A stretch of DNA of 64,000 nt, taken from assembly GCF_015101885.1 (NCBI RefSeq), contig NZ_CP062941.1, forward strand, positions 1,550,001 to 1,614,000, read 5' to 3'. Every line of letters begins with the position of its first letter. The stretch's first letter is position 1. The notes beneath the pieces were generated by a model, which did no database searches, was not told the DNA's origin, and was given only the letters and a program-made list of their open reading frames with translations. Shown one piece after another: positions 1-9,608 of this stretch. Origin of the DNA: Massilia litorea. GTDB lineage: Bacteria > Pseudomonadota > Gammaproteobacteria > Burkholderiales > Burkholderiaceae_D. The translations under genes were made by a program, and so were the position numbers.

Positions 1-383
1 ACGATCTTGTCGCCGCTGAAGCCGCTGACCGTGCTGGCGCCCACGCCTTCCGACACGAACTCGGCAAGGTTCGGCACGACCAGCTCGGCACGCAATTTCG
101 GATTGTGGTCACGGGCGTAGTGATTGCGGCGTTCGGTGTCGATTTCCAGCGTCTCTCCCTGCTGGTGGGTCGTCACGCGCGCGACATCGGCGCGCTCGCC
201 CGAGATCACGAGCGAAGGCGTGGCGCCCTGGCGCACGACGAGGTCGACCACGCCGTCGAGTTTTACGCGCGTGACACGCGCATCGACTTTGCGCGCTTCG
301 CGCACGAGGTCGTCCGCCAGGGCGGCGCTTGCGCTCAGGGTCAGGGCCGAGGCCATCAGGGTGGTGCCGAGCAGTTTGTTCAT
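1..383 (-). CDS. DUF2807-like secreted protein, partial (3' end outside window)
   Basis: The gene reads leftward from ATG at 383 and runs off the window with no stop, so only the first 127 residues are seen. Residues 1-23 form a signal peptide ending in an ALA-type cleavage site. The following part has the hydrophobic/polar alternation and the 'VKLDGVVDLVVRQG' type opening of DUF2807 (head GIN) domains, which are predicted beta-helical envelope proteins. The role is unknown. It lies downstream of the urease genes on the same strand, separated by about 115 bp, and probably is not part of that operon. Confidence 0.7.
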   Translation of the reverse strand, partial: MNKLLGTTLMASALTLSASAALADDLVREARKVDARVTRVKLDGVVDLVVRQGATPSLVISGERADVARVTTHQQGETLEIDTERRNHYARDHNPKLRAELVVPNLAEFVSEGVGASTVSGFSGDKI

Positions 384-498
384 GGTTGTCTCCGTCATCG
401 AGTGGATGATGCCACTATAGGAGCGGGAACCGGCCACGGCACGGGCCGTGCGACAGACTGCACGATAGACGGAATGAAGCGCTGAACCATCGCACCGC

Positions 499-705
499 TC
501 AGCGCCGTAGTGCCCGCCTGATGAGCAAGCCCGCGCCCAGCAGCGACAGCACGACCACCGCCAGCGCCATCCATCCTTCGTACGCGTGAATCAGGTGCGG
601 CATCCCGGTCTCATGGGCCTGGGCCGGCGCCGCGGTGAGGGTGGCGGCGAGGATCGCGACCAGGATTGCGGCGATGGGGGCAAGGCGGCGCAGGAACGGG
701 GACAT
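499..705 (-). CDS. small membrane protein at the end of the urease operon
   Basis: A 68-residue protein with an N-terminal signal or anchor segment (about 8-27, ending in APAQA), a short His-containing loop (HETGMPHLIHAYEG) and a second membrane segment (about 42-62) followed by an Arg-rich tail. The start is fixed by an AAGGAG Shine-Dalgarno seven bases before ATG at 705. It follows ureG by 13 bp, so it is probably co-transcribed. The His-rich loop invites comparison with the HupE/UreJ nickel permeases found in urease operons, but it is far too short to be one and I do not recognise the family. Confidence 0.65.
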   Translation of the reverse strand: MSPFLRRLAPIAAILVAILAATLTAAPAQAHETGMPHLIHAYEGWMALAVVVLSLLGAGLLIRRALRR

Positions 706-718
706 GACAACTCCTTGG

Positions 719-1351
719 TCAGGTAAAAGAGGGAACGGCATCGAGCAGTCCCTGATGGCGGATGAAGGCAACGATGTCGTCGACACCGGCGCCATGGCGC
801 AGGCTGGTGAACACGAAGGGACGCGTACCGCGCATGCGTGCAGCGTCCACGCGCATCACCTCCAGGTTCGCGCCCACATGGGGCGCGAGGTCGGTTTTAT
901 TGATGACGAGCAGGTCCGAGCGCGTGATGCCCGGGCCGCCCTTGCGCGGGATCTTTTCTCCACCGGCCACGTCGATCACGTAGATCGTCAGGTCCGACAG
1001 CTCCGGGCTGAAGGTAGCGGCCAGGTTGTCGCCACCCGATTCGATCAGGATCAAATCGAGCTTTGGGAAGTCGGCGCTCATGCGCGCGATTGCTTCCAGG
1101 TTGATCGAGGCATCCTCGCGAATCGCCGTGTGCGGGCAACCACCCGTTTCCACGCCCATCAGGCGCTCGGCCGGCAGCGCTTCGGCACGCAGCAGGATCT
1201 CCATATCCTCGCGCGTATAAATGTCGTTCGTGATCACCGCCATCTCGTACTGCGCGCGCATCGCTTTGCACAGCATTTCGCACAGCGCCGTCTTGCCCGA
1301 ACCGACCGGGCCGCCGATACCCACGCGCAGCGGCGTTTTAGTAGATTCCAT
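719..1351 (-). CDS. ureG: urease accessory GTPase UreG
   Basis: UreG is the GTPase that drives nickel delivery to apo-urease in the UreDFG complex. The 210-residue product has the P-loop GPVGSGKT at residues 14-21, the invariant nickel-binding Cys-Pro-His at 72-74 and the SIMIBI-class 'ESGGDNL' and 'NKTDL' motifs. The ATG at 1351 is preceded by AAGGAG, which overlaps the ureF stop codon, so translation is probably coupled. An open frame continues upstream over ureF but is only a shadow. Full length and intact. Confidence 0.97.
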   Translation of the reverse strand: MESTKTPLRVGIGGPVGSGKTALCEMLCKAMRAQYEMAVITNDIYTREDMEILLRAEALPAERLMGVETGGCPHTAIREDASINLEAIARMSADFPKLDLILIESGGDNLAATFSPELSDLTIYVIDVAGGEKIPRKGGPGITRSDLLVINKTDLAPHVGANLEVMRVDAARMRGTRPFVFTSLRHGAGVDDIVAFIRHQGLLDAVPSFT

Positions 1352-1361
1352 CTCGATCTCC

Positions 1362-2054
1362 TTATGAGCGGTACAAGCGGCTGTATTGCACTTCATGCCG
1401 CATCGACAGCAGCGACAATCCCGGCGCCCAGTTCGACAGCGCGTGATCGGGCAATGCCTGCGCGTCGCCGGCAACCATCTCGACGACGGGTGCCAGCGCA
1501 AGCAGCATCTTTTGTCCGGCGACCTGGCCCAGGGGGATGGTCTTGACGCACACCAGCACCTGGTTCTCGGCCCAGGAAAACAGGGCACCGAGCAAAGCCT
1601 CGCGCGGCGCCACGCCGAGTGCGGCCGCGGCGCAGGCGTAGGCGACCGGCAGCGACAGCGCGGCGGCGTCGAGCAGGGGCAACATGCGCGCATCGGCGCC
1701 GGGCAGGTCCTCGAGCAGGGCACCCAGCAACTGGCGCAGCGAATAACCCATCTGGATGGTTTCGGCGCGCAATTCAAACGTGTCGCGCGAGGCGAGCCAG
1801 CGCTCGCTCCAGTCGCAGACTGCGGCGCCATCGCGCTCGGTGAATGCACATAACAGGCGCCACTGCAGCGGCGCGTCAAAGCGGCCCACGACCTCGGTCA
1901 GCGCTGCTCCGATCCAGTCGCGGGCGCTGGCCGCGTTGTGCACCAGGCCGGCATCGATCGCGCTCTCGAGTCCTTGCGAATAGCTGTAGGCGCCGATCGG
2001 CAGCGCAGGACTGGCCAGTTGCAGCAGGCGCAGCAGGGAAGCGTCGGCCATCAT
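1362..2054 (-). CDS. ureF: urease accessory protein UreF
   Basis: A 230-residue all-helical protein of the UreF family, which acts as a scaffold and fidelity factor for UreG-dependent nickel insertion. Family features seen are the N-terminal [21 protein letters not shown] segment (residues 9-29) and the C-terminal helix ending in RLYRS. The gene begins with two consecutive ATG codons that overlap the ureE stop (ATGA overlap), a sign of translational coupling. Confidence 0.96.
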   Translation of the reverse strand: MMADASLLRLLQLASPALPIGAYSYSQGLESAIDAGLVHNAASARDWIGAALTEVVGRFDAPLQWRLLCAFTERDGAAVCDWSERWLASRDTFELRAETIQMGYSLRQLLGALLEDLPGADARMLPLLDAAALSLPVAYACAAAALGVAPREALLGALFSWAENQVLVCVKTIPLGQVAGQKMLLALAPVVEMVAGDAQALPDHALSNWAPGLSLLSMRHEVQYSRLYRS

Positions 2055-2557
2055 GCGAGGTCCGACGGCCGGTGGATTTTCTGGCGCAGCGGTACCGGCG
2101 CCAGCGGGTGGGTACCGTGTTCGCCATGATGGTGGCCGCCACCGTAGGCGCCCGCTTCCGGCTCGAACGGCGCCGTCTCGCTGCTCACCTGCGCCCCGAG
2201 TCCGATCAGCATCTCCTTCAGCACCGGATCGGCGCGGATGCGCAGCCAGCCGTTGCCCACTTGCGCCTGCGTATGCCGGTTCCCGAGGTGGAAAGCGCAG
2301 CGCACCAGGCCGGTCGTGTCGGCGTGCGCGATCGTATACAGGCTTTCCGCTTCGGCGACGATGCGCACGACACGGCCATCGTCGCCGCGCAGCAGGTCCC
2401 CTCCGCGCAGCACTGTGCCGCGCGGACGCAGCACGGCCACCTCTTCGCCGCTCGCCAGCGCCGCGCGCAGCCGGCTTTTTTCGCGCAGGTGAAACGGCAG
2501 CACCAACTCGCCATCAATCGGCGCCGGGCCATCGATCAGGGTATGCAGGGTCAGCAT
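2051..2557 (-). CDS. ureE: urease accessory nickel chaperone UreE
   Basis: UreE is the metallochaperone that hands nickel to UreG. The 168-residue product has the N-terminal peptide-binding domain, the central 'RCAFHLGNRH' metal-binding segment, and a modest His-rich tail (GGGHHHGEHGTH) that would bind extra nickel. ATG at 2557 was chosen because translation then begins directly with the conserved domain; the longer open frame upstream overlaps ureC. The stop overlaps the ureF start. Confidence 0.95.
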   Translation of the reverse strand: MLTLHTLIDGPAPIDGELVLPFHLREKSRLRAALASGEEVAVLRPRGTVLRGGDLLRGDDGRVVRIVAEAESLYTIAHADTTGLVRCAFHLGNRHTQAQVGNGWLRIRADPVLKEMLIGLGAQVSSETAPFEPEAGAYGGGHHHGEHGTHPLAPVPLRQKIHRPSDLA

Positions 2558-2567
2558 GGTGACACTC

Positions 2568-4264
<1,697 letters not shown>

Positions 4265-4268
<4 letters not shown>

Positions 4269-4582
4269 GGCGCCTCCTTCAACGCTCCGTTGACCTGACC
4301 ATTAAAACCGAAGACGATCCGGTCGCCGGCCAGCGCAACGAGGGTGACGGTGCGCACCTGGCCCGGCTCGAAACGCACCGCGGTGCCGGCGGCGATATCG
4401 AGCCGCATGCCGTAGGCGAGGGCGCGCTGGAACTGCAAGGCCGGATTGGTCTCATAAAAGTGAAAATGCGAGCCGACCTGGATCGGCCGGTCGCCACTGT
4501 TCGCCACCGCGAGCGACACGGTCGGCCTGCCGGCGTTCAGCTCCAGTTCGCCCGGTTCGATCAGCATCTCTCCTGGAATCAT
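4265..4582 (-). CDS. ureB: urease beta subunit UreB
   Basis: A 105-residue structural subunit beginning [19 protein letters not shown], with the family motif [18 protein letters not shown] at 4582 has a GGAGG Shine-Dalgarno. The separate small beta subunit (not fused to gamma) is the arrangement typical of proteobacterial ureABC. A longer open frame upstream overlaps ureA and ureD and is not coding. Confidence 0.96.
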
Positions 4583-4590
4583 GCCGCCTC

Positions 4591-4893
4591 CTAGATGATT
4601 GGATGGTGCACGGTGACGAGCTTGCTGCCGTCGGGGAAGGTGGCCTCGACCTGCACATCCGGGATCATTTCCGGCACGCCTTCCATCACCTCGTCGCGCG
4701 ACAGGATCGCCGTCCCCTCGCTCATCAATTGCGCCACGCTCTTCCCGTCCCGCGCGCCTTCCATGATGGCGGCCGAGATATAGGCGACCGCTTCGGGATA
4801 ATTCAGTTTCAGTCCACGTCCCTTGCGGCGCTCGGCGAGGAGGGCGGCCGTAAAAATCAGCAGCTTGTCTTTTTCGCGTGGGGTGAGTTCCAT
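4591..4893 (-). CDS. ureA: urease gamma subunit UreA
   Basis: A 100-residue gamma subunit starting [20 protein letters not shown] and ending VTVHHPII, both diagnostic. It forms the UreABC trimer with its neighbours and lies 8 bp upstream of ureB. Confidence 0.97.
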   Translation of the reverse strand: MELTPREKDKLLIFTAALLAERRKGRGLKLNYPEAVAYISAAIMEGARDGKSVAQLMSEGTAILSRDEVMEGVPEMIPDVQVEATFPDGSKLVTVHHPII

Positions 4894-4902
4894 GATGTCC
4901 TC

Positions 4903-5742
4903 TCAGGTAGTCCACAGGCGCGGCACGGTGGCCTCGCGCCCGAGCAGGGCAGGGCGCAGGCGGCGCCAGGCCGCGAGCAGCACGGCGCGCGCCGCCTCGC
5001 TGGAGCGGCCGAGATGGCGCACGACGACGATCTTCGGCAGCTGGGTCACGCCGGTTGTCCCGCCGGTGCGATCGAGTTCCTCGCGCAGTTGCCGCAGCTG
5101 GCCGGCGTCGAGCGTGAGGCCGCAGGCGACCAGGCTGGCGCAGACTGTGTTGCCGTCCAGGCCGAACCGACTGTGCATCGCAGCCCCGGCGCCATCGATC
5201 CTGCCCTCTTCGTGCCACACCAGTTCCCCGTCGCGGCGAATGGTGCTGGTCTGCCGTATTGAACCTTCAGTGAACACTTCGCCCGACGCGGTGCGGCCGA
5301 AACACAGGAGCTCGCTGCCGAGATAGCGCGCGTTTGCAGCGAGCGACACGTCGTGGGTCATCTCGACCTCGGCCTCGCGGTAGAACAGGGTTTCCTGGGG
5401 CAGCCATTCGAGCGCGGCGTTTTCGGCGACATCGATGCGCATGTCCTGACGCGACGGACAGCCGTTTGCGCGATACCACTTGCCAGCGCCAGGCGTTGTC
5501 AGCAGCGCGTGGGCACCATTGGCGGCGCCGATATCGATGGCGAGCGCGTCGCCCCCGACGATGCCGCCGGGCGGATGGACAATGATCGCATGGCAGACCT
5601 GTGCGCCTTCCGGATACAAGGGCTTTTGCACGCGCAGCGGACCGCAGTGAATGCGTTCACCCAGCTTGGTTCCGTCGCCACCGCGCACGAAACCGAGGCG
5701 CAGCTGCGCCTGCCAGCGACCGCCAGGCAACGGTGTTCTCAT
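4903..5742 (-). CDS. ureD: urease accessory protein UreD
   Basis: UreD (UreH) forms the UreD-UreF-UreG complex through which nickel reaches the apoenzyme. The 279-residue version from ATG at 5742 matches the family length and begins just before the conserved '[18 protein letters not shown]' stretch. Family motifs [10 protein letters not shown] and [10 protein letters not shown] are clear. No good Shine-Dalgarno precedes this ATG. The open frame extends to 5949, but that extension would cross the predicted promoter, so I prefer the shorter form. First gene of the urease operon. Confidence 0.93.
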   Translation of the reverse strand: MRTPLPGGRWQAQLRLGFVRGGDGTKLGERIHCGPLRVQKPLYPEGAQVCHAIIVHPPGGIVGGDALAIDIGAANGAHALLTTPGAGKWYRANGCPSRQDMRIDVAENAALEWLPQETLFYREAEVEMTHDVSLAANARYLGSELLCFGRTASGEVFTEGSIRQTSTIRRDGELVWHEEGRIDGAGAAMHSRFGLDGNTVCASLVACGLTLDAGQLRQLREELDRTGGTTGVTQLPKIVVVRHLGRSSEAARAVLLAAWRRLRPALLGREATVPRLWTT

Positions 5743-5776
5743 CGGGAATAGAGCACGGTCTTCATAACCAGTTTTG

Positions 5777-5792
5777 AGCAAGAAGCATGCCG
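5777..5792 (-). promoter_or_regulatory. sigma-54-type promoter for the urease operon
   Basis: On the minus strand this reads CGGCATGCTTCTTGCT, matching the sigma-54 consensus TGGCAC-N5-TTGCW, with the essential GG and GC separated by exactly 10 bases. Transcription would start near 5767, about 25 bases before the ureD ATG. Sigma-54 with NtrC would fit nitrogen-limited expression of urease. The rest of the 346-bp gap between ureD and the gene at 6089 shows no coding sequence. Confidence 0.5.
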
Positions 5793-5831
5793 TGCTAAAA
5801 CGCCCTTTGCTGTCTGAAAAGGCAGCTGGCC

Positions 5832-5848
5832 TGCACCCGAACAGGGCA
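5832..5848. promoter_or_regulatory. possible NtrC-binding site
   Basis: The sequence TGCACCCGAACAGGGCA has the form TGCAC-N7-GTGCA with a single mismatch. It lies about 65-80 bases upstream of the start point predicted from the sigma-54-like element, a normal enhancer distance. Only one site was found; NtrC enhancers usually come in pairs, so this is tentative. Confidence 0.3.
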
Positions 5849-6088
5849 CTTTCCACGCCACGCGCCAGCATGGGGCACAGGTGCGTAAAAGGAGGATCCC
5901 TCCTGACGCCATGCCGGATCGGAACCGATAGACGATTGCGGGCGCGCACGGCCCGCGATCCGACGGCGTCGCTTGAAGGGCGCTATCAACACGCCCACAA
6001 TGGATATCTGACGAACAGGGTTGCTCGTTCGCGGTTACGCTAACTTTAATTTGAGAAATTTGATCGCGTCACTTAGGAGGCTACGGTC

Positions 6089-7147
6089 ATGGCTTTCATT
6101 CCGTTTGTTCGCGCACAAGTTGCAAGCAGGCTGCCACAACCCGTCGATTTCAGAGTGAGACAAGCGCTCGAAATACAGCGTTTTTCCGAATTTGTCACGG
6201 ACATCTCGCCGAAGCAGAAAGACGAGATCGAGCAATTGGCGCGGGAGATCGTTCGAAGCAATTCCACGAATGATCCCATTTATGCGTTTCGCGTCGAGGG
6301 CCATGCAGACATCGCTCGCACGATTCCTGTTGGACAACGAACGCAATTCGAAAACGAAATCAGCGAAGAGCGTGCGGAAAATGGCTTCCGGCTGTTGGTG
6401 GAAGCACTGGAAAGGATCGGCGGCAAGGCGCTGGCGGAAAAGATTGCCAGGGACTCGAAGGCGTTCGGCATGGGCACGCAGCGTTTGAAGATTCCGAATG
6501 CCATCACAAAAGATCAGTTCGAGCAGAACCGGCGCGCCGTCTTCTTCGTTCAGCAAGTCACCTATATCCAGCCAGGACCTCCGCCCCCACCACCGCCCAC
6601 CTCGGTCATTGAGGACAGGTTCACGGTCCAGCTGGTGAAGAGTGCCACTGTGACCAAAACCATCACGCCCTCACTGAAGGTGGTCGACTTTGGGATCGAG
6701 GGCATCATCCTGGCGGCCACGCTGGAAATCGTCGATACGATCGACAAGAAACGCGCAACGTTCAATGTCTTTGCCACCGGGGTCGGCGTAAGTATCGGGC
6801 CACCGCAACTCCCGGCCGGTAGTCAGATCGTCTTCAGTCCGGGGCCGCCGGTGAAGTTCAAGATCTTTCGTTTGCTGGGGAAAAACCGTGTTCATATCGA
6901 TCTGAACAGTTTCGTGGGATCTGTGACCGTCTTCATCAACGCCGGTACAAGTCCGGGCGGAACGCAGTCAGTGGGTGGCGCTTTGTCGTTTTCGTTCGAC
7001 GCTCTGGAGGCGGCTGGCGTCAACACCCAGCCGACCTTGGTCATGGTTCCGAGCGGCTCTTCAAGCCTGTCGACGCCGTCCGTCGGGGGCGGCGATGTCT
7101 TGCCTTTGGCACGGATGATAATGATCGGAACACCGTCCGACCTCTGA
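6089..7147 (+). CDS. leaderless protein with OmpA-like domain and Pro linker, function unknown
   Basis: The 352-residue product has three parts. Residues about 30-155 resemble an OmpA C-terminal-like domain, with GHAD, SEERAENGF, GMGTQRLKIPN and QNRRAVFFV in the expected order. Residues about 160-170 are a poly-proline linker. The rest is beta-rich and Gly-rich, unlike any family I recognise. There is no signal peptide or lipobox, which is odd because OmpA-like domains normally bind peptidoglycan in the periplasm. A GGAGG Shine-Dalgarno precedes ATG at 6089. The gene is visibly richer in AT than its neighbours and stands alone between the urease operon and a tRNA gene, suggesting acquisition. 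Confidence 0.75.
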   Translation: MAFIPFVRAQVASRLPQPVDFRVRQALEIQRFSEFVTDISPKQKDEIEQLAREIVRSNSTNDPIYAFRVEGHADIARTIPVGQRTQFENEISEERAENGFRLLVEALERIGGKALAEKIARDSKAFGMGTQRLKIPNAITKDQFEQNRRAVFFVQQVTYIQPGPPPPPPPTSVIEDRFTVQLVKSATVTKTITPSLKVVDFGIEGIILAATLEIVDTIDKKRATFNVFATGVGVSIGPPQLPAGSQIVFSPGPPVKFKIFRLLGKNRVHIDLNSFVGSVTVFINAGTSPGGTQSVGGALSFSFDALEAAGVNTQPTLVMVPSGSSSLSTPSVGGGDVLPLARMIMIGTPSDL

Positions 7148-7260
7148 CCGGGCCGATGCAATCAAACGATGGCTGCGCCAGCGCTTCGCCGCGCGGATCG
7201 AGATCGCATAAGGACGCGTTTGCCTGGGAACCTGCATGGCAGCACAAGGTTCCAGAAATG

Positions 7261-7294
7261 AAAAAGGGTTACACGCAATGAGCATGTAACCCTT
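7261..7294 (-). terminator. intrinsic terminator of tRNA-Thr
   Basis: A perfect 10-bp inverted repeat (AAGGGTTACA / TGTAACCCTT, 11-base loop) followed on the minus strand by a T run lies 17 bp beyond the tRNA 3' end. Confidence 0.9.
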
Positions 7295-7311
7295 CGAATC
7301 GACCACTATCC

Positions 7312-7387
<76 letters not shown>

Positions 7388-7414
7388 GTAATCTGTACGG
7401 CAGGAATTATAACG

Positions 7415-7900
7415 CTATTTAATCCGGGTCAGCGTCGGGCGGCCGCCTTTTTTCGGGGGCTCATTGTTGTCGTCGGGCGAATGCGACACCTCCGCCGGCG
7501 GCGCTTCGCTGGTCACGCCAGGCACGGCCGACAGGGTCGGCGCGCTCGGGCTCGGCTCTTCCTCGGCTGCCGCCATCTCGGCCGCGGTGGTGCTGACGTC
7601 GAAGGCCATGCCCTGGCCGTTTTCGTTGGCGTAGATCGCCAGCACGTTTTGTACCGGCACGTAGATTTCACGCGAGACGCCGGCGAAGCGGGCGCGGAAC
7701 TGGATCGCGTCGTTGTCCATCTTCAGCCCGGAGGTCGCGCCATAGCTGATGTTCAGGATGATCTCGCCCTTTTTGACGTATTCCATCGGAACCGTCGTGG
7801 CCGCGTCGACCTTGACTGCAAGATAGGGCGTGAAACCGCTGTCGGTGCACCATTCATACAGGGCGCGCAGCAAATAGGGTTTAGTGGAAATATCAGGCAT
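7415..7900 (-). CDS. sspB: ClpXP specificity-enhancing factor SspB
   Basis: SspB tethers ssrA-tagged proteins to ClpX. In the 161-residue product, residues 1-110 form the tag-binding fold (STKPYLLRALYEWC near the N-terminus, 'NISYGATSGLKMDN' in the middle). The acidic, Pro-rich region from about 110 is the flexible linker, and the basic end GGRPTLTRIK is the ClpX-docking tail. It follows sspA on the same strand, the usual pairing, though about 210 bp separate the two. Confidence 0.95.
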   Translation of the reverse strand: MPDISTKPYLLRALYEWCTDSGFTPYLAVKVDAATTVPMEYVKKGEIILNISYGATSGLKMDNDAIQFRARFAGVSREIYVPVQNVLAIYANENGQGMAFDVSTTAAEMAAAEEEPSPSAPTLSAVPGVTSEAPPAEVSHSPDDNNEPPKKGGRPTLTRIK

Positions 7901-8069
7901 GTGCAGATGGGATAAACAGTGAGCCGGCTATGGGTCGGCGAAGGCGCCAGCGCAGCACACGCGCAGCGGCAGCAATGGGACTGCCAGCAAACACGTGTGA
8001 AACGTACATACACGAGGTGCCAGCTTACTGCGCTTTGTCAAACGACGTCGCAACACTGGCACGAACGAC

Positions 8070-8100
8070 AGCACGCCGTCCGCCAGGCGGACGGCGTGCT
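8070..8100. repeat. 31-bp near-perfect palindrome between sspA and sspB
   Basis: Two 15-base arms (8070-8084 and 8086-8100) are exact reverse complements around one base. It lies 13 bp beyond the sspA stop. No T run follows on either strand, so it may be a processing or attenuation hairpin rather than a standard terminator. Confidence 0.6.
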
Positions 8101-8113
8101 TGCCACGTTTGCC

Positions 8114-8725
8114 TTAGCGGCGCATCACCTTTTCCGACGGCGTCAGCGCTTCGATGTAGGCCGGACGCGAGAAGATGCGCTCGGCGTACTTCATCAGCGG
8201 CGCGGCCGTCTTCGACAGTTCGATGCCGTAGTGGTCCAGGCGCCAGAGCAGCGGAGCAATTGCCACGTCGAGCATCGAGAACTCGTCGCCCAGCATGTAC
8301 TTGTTCTTCAGGAACAGCGGCGCCAGCGTCGTCAGGCGGTCGCGGATTTCGGCGCGTGCCTTGTCGTGGGCTTTTTCGTTCGTCTTGTTGCGGTCGCTTT
8401 CCAGCACGTGCACGTGGACGAACAGTTCCTTCTCGAAGTTGAACAGCATCAGGCGGGCACGGGCGCGCATCAGCGGGTCGGCCGGCATCAGCTGCGGGTG
8501 CGGGAAGCGCTCGTCGATGTACTCGTTGATGATGTTCGATTCGTACAGGATCAGTTCGCGCTCGACCAGGATCGGGACCTGGCCGTAGGGGTTCATCGTC
8601 GAGATGTCTTCCGGCTTGTTGAACAGGTCGACGTCGCGCACTTCGAAATCCATGCCTTTTTCGAACAGGACGAGGCGGCAGCGTTGGGAGAACGGGCACG
8701 TGGTGCCAGAGTAGAGAACCATCAT
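8114..8725 (-). CDS. sspA: stringent starvation protein A (GST fold)
   Basis: SspA is an RNA polymerase-associated protein with a glutathione transferase fold but no transferase activity. The 203-residue product has the thioredoxin-like N-terminal domain (LYSGTTCPFSQRCR, with NPYGQVPILVE and the YESNIINEYID segment) and an all-helical C-terminal domain. ATG at 8725 has AAGGA ten bases upstream; a second ATG follows at once. Located directly after the cytochrome bc1 genes, as is usual in betaproteobacteria. Confidence 0.95.
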   Translation of the reverse strand: MMVLYSGTTCPFSQRCRLVLFEKGMDFEVRDVDLFNKPEDISTMNPYGQVPILVERELILYESNIINEYIDERFPHPQLMPADPLMRARARLMLFNFEKELFVHVHVLESDRNKTNEKAHDKARAEIRDRLTTLAPLFLKNKYMLGDEFSMLDVAIAPLLWRLDHYGIELSKTAAPLMKYAERIFSRPAYIEALTPSEKVMRR

Positions 8726-8793
8726 GGTTGGCGTTCCTTAAGAAACAAAGGGGCGAGCGCCGAGCGACTCACCCCGAATAAATAATTGCCCGT

Positions 8794-8799
8794 ATTATA
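8794..8799 (-). promoter_or_regulatory. -10 element upstream of sspA
   Basis: A perfect TATAAT on the minus strand, 68 bp before the sspA start. No convincing -35 was found. It lies inside a weak hairpin (TTGCCCG / CGGGCAA) beyond the cytochrome c1 stop, so sspA may be expressed both on its own and by readthrough. Confidence 0.4.
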
Positions 8800-8822
8800 G
8801 CCAAGCGGGCAATGAAAACGAA

Positions 8823-9584
8823 TTACTTCAGATCTTTCCAGTAGGACGCGTTCAAACGCCAGGCCAGGAAAGCAAATACTGACAGGAAAATCAGCACGAT
8901 AGCACCAAGTTTCTTGCGGGTTCCTTGCGCTGGCTCAGCCATCCAGCTGAGGTAGGCAACCAGGTCGGCCGTCGCGGTGTCGAAGTCGGGTTGGGACAGC
9001 GCACCCGGTGCCACCTGCTCCCAGCCGGCGAACTTGTGGATCTTCTTGTGCGCGTCGTGCGGATCGGTCTCCTCGACCATTTTCGGGGTGCGTATGCCCT
9101 GCAACTGCCACATCGCGTGCGGCATCGCCACGTTCGGCACCACCATGTTGTTCCAGCCGGTAGGGCGGGCATCATCCTTGTAGAAAGTGCGCAGATAGGT
9201 GTACAAGTAATCGGCGCCGCTGCCTGCCGACGACGATTTTGCACGGGCGATCACCGACAAATCCGGCGGCACCGCACCGAACCAGGCCTTGGCGTCTTCC
9301 GGGCGCATTGCCGTCTTCATCAGTTCGCCCACTTTGTCGGCAGAGAACAACAGATTGTTCTTGATCTGCTCGTCGGACAGGCCGAGATCGCGCAGGCGGT
9401 TGTAGCGCATCGACGTGGCCGAATGGCAATTCAGGCAATAGTTGACGAACAGCTTGGCGCCGTTTTGCAGCGAGGCCATGTCGCTGCGTTCCGGTGCGCG
9501 GTCGAGCGGGAAGCCGCCTTCGTTGGCGAATACCAGTCCCGGCACCAGCGCCAGGACCGCAATCAGTTTCTTCGTGAGGTTCAT
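8823..9584 (-). CDS. petC: ubiquinol-cytochrome c reductase, cytochrome c1
   Basis: The 253-residue haem c subunit of the bc1 complex. A signal peptide ends at Ala20, the haem-binding CLNCH is at 50-54, and a likely axial Met is in 'NVAMPHAMW'. A C-terminal membrane helix (about 228-245) anchors it, with the haem domain in the periplasm. AAGGA precedes the ATG. Last gene of petABC. Confidence 0.97.
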   Translation of the reverse strand: MNLTKKLIAVLALVPGLVFANEGGFPLDRAPERSDMASLQNGAKLFVNYCLNCHSATSMRYNRLRDLGLSDEQIKNNLLFSADKVGELMKTAMRPEDAKAWFGAVPPDLSVIARAKSSSAGSGADYLYTYLRTFYKDDARPTGWNNMVVPNVAMPHAMWQLQGIRTPKMVEETDPHDAHKKIHKFAGWEQVAPGALSQPDFDTATADLVAYLSWMAEPAQGTRKKLGAIVLIFLSVFAFLAWRLNASYWKDLK

Positions 9585-9608
9585 GGTTGTCCTTGGCTAG
9601 TCCTGCGA

